Positions 59,731 to 64,000 of a stretch of DNA of 64,000 bases are shown piece by piece; within the stretch, counting starts at the first letter, position 1; each line of letters starts with the position of its first letter. The notes below the pieces were generated by a model, which worked only from the letters and a program-made list of their open reading frames with translations, was not told the origin of the DNA and did not search any database. The position numbers were made by a program, and so were the translations under genes. The stretch is from Hyphomonas chukchiensis (lineage in GTDB: Bacteria > Pseudomonadota > Alphaproteobacteria > Caulobacterales > Hyphomonadaceae): positions 62,001 to 126,000 of the forward strand of contig NZ_AWFG01000030.1 of the NCBI RefSeq assembly GCF_000682695.1, in the 5' to 3' direction.

Positions 59731-61890
59731 ATGACACATTGGCGTTCATTCATCATGGCAGGCAGCGCGCTGGCCCTGCTCGCAGGCTGCGCACCGAAGG
59801 AAGAGGCCAAGGCACCGGAAACGCCGGCGGTCGAGGCGCCCTTCGCCGATGTCGACACGAATCGCATTGAAACCGCCAGCGGCGGCGCCGAATGGCTGAC
59901 CTATGGCGGCACCTATGACGAGCAGCGCTTCTCGACACTGACGGGCGTGAACACCGGGAACGTCTCGCGCCTGGGCGTCGCCTGGACGCATGATCTCGAC
60001 ACCAATCGCGGCGTCGAGGCCACGCCGATCGTGGTGGATGGTGTGATGTATGTCACCTCGGCCTGGTCGGTCGTCTATGCGCTCGATGCCAAGACGGGCG
60101 AAGCGCTCTGGACCTATGACCCCGATGTCGACCGCGCCGTGGGTGTTAAGGCCTGCTGCGATGTCGTTAACCGCGGGGTCGCCGTCTACAAGGGCAAGGT
60201 CTATGTCGGCGTCATCGACGGGCGCCTTGATGCACTCGATGCCAAGACAGGCGCAAAGGTCTGGAGCACGGTCACCGTGGATCAGGCCAAGCCCTACACG
60301 ATCACGGGTGCCCCGCGCGTCGTGAACGGCAAGGTGCTGATCGGCAATGGCGGCGCCGAACTGGGCGTGCGCGGCTATCTCACCGCGTACGATGCCGAAA
60401 CCGGCAAGAAGCTCTGGCGCTTCTACACCGTGCCAAACCCGCAAAAGCAGCCTGACCATGAAGCCTCCGACAAGGCCTTCGAGACCGTGGGCAACGTCAC
60501 CTGGGGTGATGAAGGCGCATGGGTCACCGATGGCGGCGGCGGCACGGTCTGGGATTCCATCGTCTATGACGCGGTCAACGACCAGATCATCTTCGGCGTC
60601 GGCAATGGCTCGCCATGGAACCGCACGTTCCGCGACCCGTCCGGCGGCGACAACCTCTTCCTCTCGTCCATCGTGGCGGTGGATGCCAATACGGGCGAAT
60701 ACAAGTGGCACTTCCAGACCACGCCCGGCGACAATTGGGACTATACAGCCACCCAGTCGATCATCCTGGCTGACCTGCCGCTCGGCGAGAACGGGGCCAT
60801 GCGCCGTGTCGCCATGCAGGCGCCCAAGAACGGCTTCTTCTACGTGCTGGATGCCGCCACTGGCGAATTCCTCAAAGGCAATGCCTATGGCGCGATGAAC
60901 TGGGCCACCGGCCTCGACGAGAATGGCCGCCCGATGGAAGTGGCCGCCGCCCGCTATGGCAAGACGCCTCACCAGCAGCTGCCCGGCCCGCTCGGCGCGC
61001 ACAACTGGCAGCCCATGGCCTACAGCCCGGAAACCAAGCTCGCCTATATCCCGGCACAGGAAATCCCGCAGGCCTATGTCGAGGACCCACGGTTCGCCTC
61101 AAAAGCCATTGGCTGGAATACGGGCGCTGACTTTTCGTCCGGCATTCCGCCGATTGCCCCGCCGGATGTGGCGAAATTCCTCCGCTCGACGCTGAAGGGC
61201 CACCTGATTGCGTGGGATCCGGTCAAGGGCGAACCGCGCTGGACGGTCGATCATGACAATGCCTGGAATGGCGGCGTGCTGGCCACGGCCGGCAACCTTG
61301 TCTTCCAGGGCAAGCTCAACGGCGACTTCGTGGCCTATAATGCCACCACCGGCGAGAAATTGTGGAGCCAGAACGTGAAGTCCGGCGCCGCTGCCGGCCC
61401 TGGCACCTACGAGATCGATGGCGAGCAATATGTCACGATCACAACGGGCTGGGGCAGTGCCTTCGCCCTGACAGCTGGCTATGCCTATGACGAGGCCGTG
61501 CCGTCGTCTGTCGGCAAGGTTGTCACGTTCAAGGTGGGCGGCACCGGCCTGATTGCCGATTCAAACCTTCCGCCCATCGACCGCACGCCCAAGGCCGAGT
61601 CCTTCGGCGACGAAGCCATGATTGCCGAAGGGGCGGTCGCCTTCTCGCGTAATTGCATGGTCTGCCATGGTGCGCTTGCGGCCAGTTCCGGCGTGTTGCC
61701 TGACCTGCGCTGGTCGGCCATCACCGGCAATGCCGAAGCCTGGAAGGGCGTCGTCATCGACGGCAACCTCGCCGCCAATGGCATGGTCTCCTTCGCCGAG
61801 TTCGTGACGCCGGAAGAGGCCGAGGCCATCCGCGCCTATGTCCTCGCGCAGGCGCACGCCGTGGCTGATCCGGCTGGCGGCGGGCAATAG
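59731..61890 (+). CDS. PQQ-dependent quinohemoprotein alcohol dehydrogenase, lipoprotein
   Basis: A 719-residue dehydrogenase. It has a lipoprotein signal (LLAGC), an eight-bladed PQQ propeller with the adjacent-Cys disulfide (VKACCDVVN), the catalytic Asp region TTPGDNWDYTATQ and W-motifs (ALDAKTGEALWTY, AVDANTGEYKWHF). The C-terminal cytochrome c domain has NCMVCHG (CxxCH). This is the type I/II quinohemoprotein pattern, oxidising primary alcohols. No PQQ synthesis genes or soluble partner are near. GGGAGAGAGACGG serves as ribosome-binding site. Confidence 0.9.
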   Translation: MTHWRSFIMAGSALALLAGCAPKEEAKAPETPAVEAPFADVDTNRIETASGGAEWLTYGGTYDEQRFSTLTGVNTGNVSRLGVAWTHDLDTNRGVEATPIVVDGVMYVTSAWSVVYALDAKTGEALWTYDPDVDRAVGVKACCDVVNRGVAVYKGKVYVGVIDGRLDALDAKTGAKVWSTVTVDQAKPYTITGAPRVVNGKVLIGNGGAELGVRGYLTAYDAETGKKLWRFYTVPNPQKQPDHEASDKAFETVGNVTWGDEGAWVTDGGGGTVWDSIVYDAVNDQIIFGVGNGSPWNRTFRDPSGGDNLFLSSIVAVDANTGEYKWHFQTTPGDNWDYTATQSIILADLPLGENGAMRRVAMQAPKNGFFYVLDAATGEFLKGNAYGAMNWATGLDENGRPMEVAAARYGKTPHQQLPGPLGAHNWQPMAYSPETKLAYIPAQEIPQAYVEDPRFASKAIGWNTGADFSSGIPPIAPPDVAKFLRSTLKGHLIAWDPVKGEPRWTVDHDNAWNGGVLATAGNLVFQGKLNGDFVAYNATTGEKLWSQNVKSGAAAGPGTYEIDGEQYVTITTGWGSAFALTAGYAYDEAVPSSVGKVVTFKVGGTGLIADSNLPPIDRTPKAESFGDEAMIAEGAVAFSRNCMVCHGALAASSGVLPDLRWSAITGNAEAWKGVVIDGNLAANGMVSFAEFVTPEEAEAIRAYVLAQAHAVADPAGGGQ

Positions 61891-61956
61891 AAAAAAGCGC
61901 TTGGAGATTGCATTCGGTCTCGTCTAGGTTCCACCGGGAACTTGGGGGAGACCGAT

Positions 61957-62871
61957 ATGTCAAAAGCGGGCTATGTGCTCGCCGCAGGGATGCTTGCATC
62001 CGCGATGGCGGTGGCGCAGGAACCGGCACCTGTATCAGATGAAGAGATGCAGGCCGCGTATCAGCAACATGTTGAAGACATATTGGCGAGCGTTTCGCCA
62101 GAGCACGGCATCATTGCCCTGAAGGGCGCGCCGGTCTCGCTGGATGTTCCCGAGGATTTCGATTTCTACGATAGTGCGGAAAGTCAGACGATCCTTGAAG
62201 ATCTCTGGGGTAACCCGCCTGACAGCACCATTCTGGGGATGCTTTTCCCTGCGGGCGAGACGGCGGCTTCGTCCGTTTGGGGCGCGGTCCTGACCTATGA
62301 GGCGACAGGCTATGTCTCAGATGAGGACGCTGCCTCACAGGATTACGACGCCCTGCTTGCCAGCATGCAAAAGCAGACGCGTGAGGCGAATCCCGAATAC
62401 AAGCGACAGGGCTACCCGACCGTTGAACTCGTCGGCTGGGCCGTGCCGCCCAGCTATGACGCGCAAAGCCATGGTGTCTCGTGGGCCAAGGATCTCGTCT
62501 TTGATGACAGTGAAACCCACACGCTTAATTATGACATGCGCCTCCTCGGACGGCGCGGTGTCCTGTCTGTTAATTTTGTTGCGCCCATTGATGCCGTTGG
62601 AGAAGTGAAGGACGTCGCGCCGGATGTGCTGGATATTCCGCACTTCGATCCAGGCAGCACTTATGCGGACTATGTCGATGGCGACAAGAAAGCCGGGTAT
62701 GGGGTCGCAGCACTTATTGCGGGCACTACCGGCGCTGTTGTCGCCAAGAAGCTCGGTTTGCTGGGCGTGGGGCTTTTAGTCCTCAAAAAAGGATGGATAA
62801 TCGTCCTTGCCCTGCTTGGTGGTGTCGGCGGATGGTTCAAGCGCACGTTTGGTGGTGGCGCGCGCGACTAG
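61957..62871 (+). CDS. DUF2167 membrane protein
   Basis: A 304-residue protein with a signal peptide (residues 1-20), DUF2167 features (HGIIALKGAPVSLDVPEDFDF, LGMLFPAG, GYPTVELVGWAVPPSYD, DSETHTLNYDMRLLGRRGVLSVNFV) and two to three C-terminal hydrophobic segments from about residue 245. The function is unknown; homologues are envelope proteins. The ATG at 61957 follows TTGGGGGAGACC. Confidence 0.82.
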   Translation: MSKAGYVLAAGMLASAMAVAQEPAPVSDEEMQAAYQQHVEDILASVSPEHGIIALKGAPVSLDVPEDFDFYDSAESQTILEDLWGNPPDSTILGMLFPAGETAASSVWGAVLTYEATGYVSDEDAASQDYDALLASMQKQTREANPEYKRQGYPTVELVGWAVPPSYDAQSHGVSWAKDLVFDDSETHTLNYDMRLLGRRGVLSVNFVAPIDAVGEVKDVAPDVLDIPHFDPGSTYADYVDGDKKAGYGVAALIAGTTGAVVAKKLGLLGVGLLVLKKGWIIVLALLGGVGGWFKRTFGGGARD

Positions 62872-62890
62872 GGCAATATACACATTTGCC

Positions 62891-63430
62891 ATGCAGTTCA
62901 TTCTTGGCATCCTCACCCTTCTTGTGGCCATCGGCGTCTGGTCGTGGCGCCTGCGCATGGCGCGGGATGGCGCGCGTGAGGCGGCAGACCTCGCCCGCAC
63001 AGCGGCAAACCTGCCCCGGCGCCTGGCATTCAAATACCGGGCGGGCCGCAACGGCCTCGACCTGATCGATGATCCCCGCGAGGCTGCGGCGATCATGATG
63101 ATGGAAATTGCGCGGGCGCGGGGCGGGCCGCTGACCGACCGCCAGAGCGATGTGATCTCCGAGGAGATGATTCGTCATTTCAAATTCTCGCTGGACGAGG
63201 CCCATGAACTCGTCGCGCATGCCGCCTGGGTCACCAACAAGGCGCCTCTGCCACAGGAAACGATGCGCCGGCTCAGCCAGAAGATCGTGGCCGACAAGTA
63301 TCTGGGGCCCAAGGAAGTGGTCGATCTTGATTCCATGCTTGTCGCCGTGTCCGAGGCGGAAGGCGCGCCGACACGGGACCAGCTCTCCCTGCTGCAGGTG
63401 TTCCGCGACAAGGCTGGCCTCAGGACATGA
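62891..63430 (+). CDS. TerB-like protein with N-terminal membrane anchor
   Basis: A 179-residue protein with one hydrophobic helix (residues 2-19), a basic stretch and a helical domain from about residue 55. The domain, IMMMEIARARGGPLTDRQSDVI and onward to LDSMLVAVSEAEGAP, resembles the TerB/DjlA N-terminal fold, which also has acidic residues in paired helices. I cannot assign a function. It starts 19 bases after the DUF2167 gene. Confidence 0.55.
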   Translation: MQFILGILTLLVAIGVWSWRLRMARDGAREAADLARTAANLPRRLAFKYRAGRNGLDLIDDPREAAAIMMMEIARARGGPLTDRQSDVISEEMIRHFKFSLDEAHELVAHAAWVTNKAPLPQETMRRLSQKIVADKYLGPKEVVDLDSMLVAVSEAEGAPTRDQLSLLQVFRDKAGLRT

Positions 63431-63478
63431 CCCGCCTGTCAGTTGCGCGATGCCTGACACGGTTGTAGGGGCAAAAAG

Positions 63479-64000
63479 ATGAGCCAGACCCTGCCTGCCG
63501 CCTATCGCGCCCGTGTCCGCAATGACAACTGGCACAATTATTCCGTGCTGCGCCACGGCGCCTTTGACGGCATGCTGGTCACGTCAAAGAATTCCGGCAC
63601 GCACTGGCTGAAATACATGCTGGCTATCGCCATTGCCGATACGCATGGCATCGAGCGCCCGAAATACTTCTCCGAGAATGCGGTGCGGCCCTATATCGGC
63701 TGGCCGAAGGACAAGCCGGTCTTCCCGCAGATCCCGCGCCTTGCCTTCAGCCATACGATCCCGCACCGGCTGGCCGACTGGGGCTGGGCGCGGCGCCTCG
63801 CCAGCCTGCCGCCCTATGTGCTGGCCGTGCGCCACCCGATGGCCATTCTCGCCAGCCACCATGCCAAATGGGAATATGACATCCAGGTCGACTGGATGAC
63901 CTATCTCGAGGGCGACCCGGCGGGCAAACAGTATCGCTGCGACATCTACTGGCTCGCCCGGTTCTGGAACCGCTGGGGCGACGTGCGCCATGACGCGCCG
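63479..64000 (+). CDS. Sulfotransferase family protein (partial, C-terminus outside window)
   Basis: The first 174 residues of a sulfotransferase. The PAPS-binding loop is VTSKNSGTHWLKYMLAIA (close to the KxGTTWL 5'-phosphosulfate motif), and the second site begins at VLAVRHPMAILASHHAKW (RxP...S). The enzyme would transfer sulfate to a small molecule or envelope glycan. The ATG is at 63479, and the frame is open to the window edge. Confidence 0.72.
   Translation, partial: MSQTLPAAYRARVRNDNWHNYSVLRHGAFDGMLVTSKNSGTHWLKYMLAIAIADTHGIERPKYFSENAVRPYIGWPKDKPVFPQIPRLAFSHTIPHRLADWGWARRLASLPPYVLAVRHPMAILASHHAKWEYDIQVDWMTYLEGDPAGKQYRCDIYWLARFWNRWGDVRHDAP

Noticed and set aside
1-64000. CRISPR arrays, tRNA or rRNA genes, insertion sequences, prophage
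   Set aside because: No regularly spaced repeats, no cloverleaf-like or rRNA sequence that I could recognise, and no transposase or integrase among the genes.

Overview
The window is high-GC DNA from a flagellated, prosthecate-type alphaproteobacterium. The best fit is the Hyphomonadaceae (Hyphomonas/Henriciella-like). The evidence is the FlaF/FlbT flagellin control pair, a DUF1217 flagellar protein, the alphaproteobacterial PhyR-EcfG general stress regulators, RegB/RegA with a SCO1/SenC protein, PhaR/PhaB/BdhA polyhydroxybutyrate genes and short intergenic gaps. The family is inferred from gene content only. I see no rRNA or tRNA gene, insertion sequence, phage or CRISPR array.

Layout. (1) 1-18.1 kb is a flagellar cluster: the end of a MotA-like gene and a large periplasmic protein; flgF-flgG-flgA-flgH-fliL; flgD and fliK on the other strand; a rod-binding flgJ-like gene, a flgN-like gene, flagellin, flaF, flbT and a DUF1217 gene; fliI on the other strand; then flgB-flgC-fliE-fliQ-flhA-fliR-flhB-fliJ-like. 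(2) 18.1-29.0 kb is a pectin/oligogalacturonate locus: an FAH/hydratase-family enzyme, a PL1-type pectate lyase lipoprotein, a LacI regulator, kduI, kduD, kdgK, a three-gene TRAP transporter and an esterase. Three near-identical 15-17 bp palindromic sites (ATGACACCGGTT[AT]CC) stand before the lyase/hydratase pair, kduI and the TRAP operon, so one LacI-family regulator probably controls the locus. (3) 29.0-31.2 kb holds divergent ecfG (sigma factor) and phyR (anti-anti-sigma response regulator) and a PilZ gene. No nepR lies between ecfG and phyR.

(4) 31.1-36.8 kb has a sirtuin and a tightly coupled four-gene exported operon: a subtilisin-like lipoprotein protease, a membrane-anchored protein whose C-terminus looks like a protease propeptide/inhibitor, an unknown lipoprotein and an M23 peptidase lipoprotein. 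This is the least described unit in the window. (5) 36.8-43.1 kb is housekeeping: msrB, DUF2164, tyrA, DUF983, a GGDEF-EAL protein with a degenerate GGDEF site, a P-II protein, a methyltransferase, gloB and a DUF985 cupin. (6) 43.4-47.9 kb has phaB/phaR, then a stress-type SDR and otsA transcribed divergently, each behind a perfect EcfG-type promoter (GGAAC-N16/17-CGTT). This ties compatible-solute synthesis to the EcfG/PhyR genes 15 kb away.

(7) 48-56.5 kb has a P-loop ATPase, GT2 and ArnT-like GT39 glycosyltransferases, a TonB-dependent receptor behind a perfect TTTGCAA-N3-TTGCAAA palindrome, regA, regB and senC. (8) 56.5-64 kb has bdhA, DUF350, a membrane-anchored trypsin-like protease coupled to pyrF, a PQQ quinohemoprotein dehydrogenase, a DUF2167 protein, a TerB-like protein and the start of a sulfotransferase cut by the window edge. 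Starts were chosen by ribosome-binding site, signal peptide and overlap, and several differ from the longest open frame.
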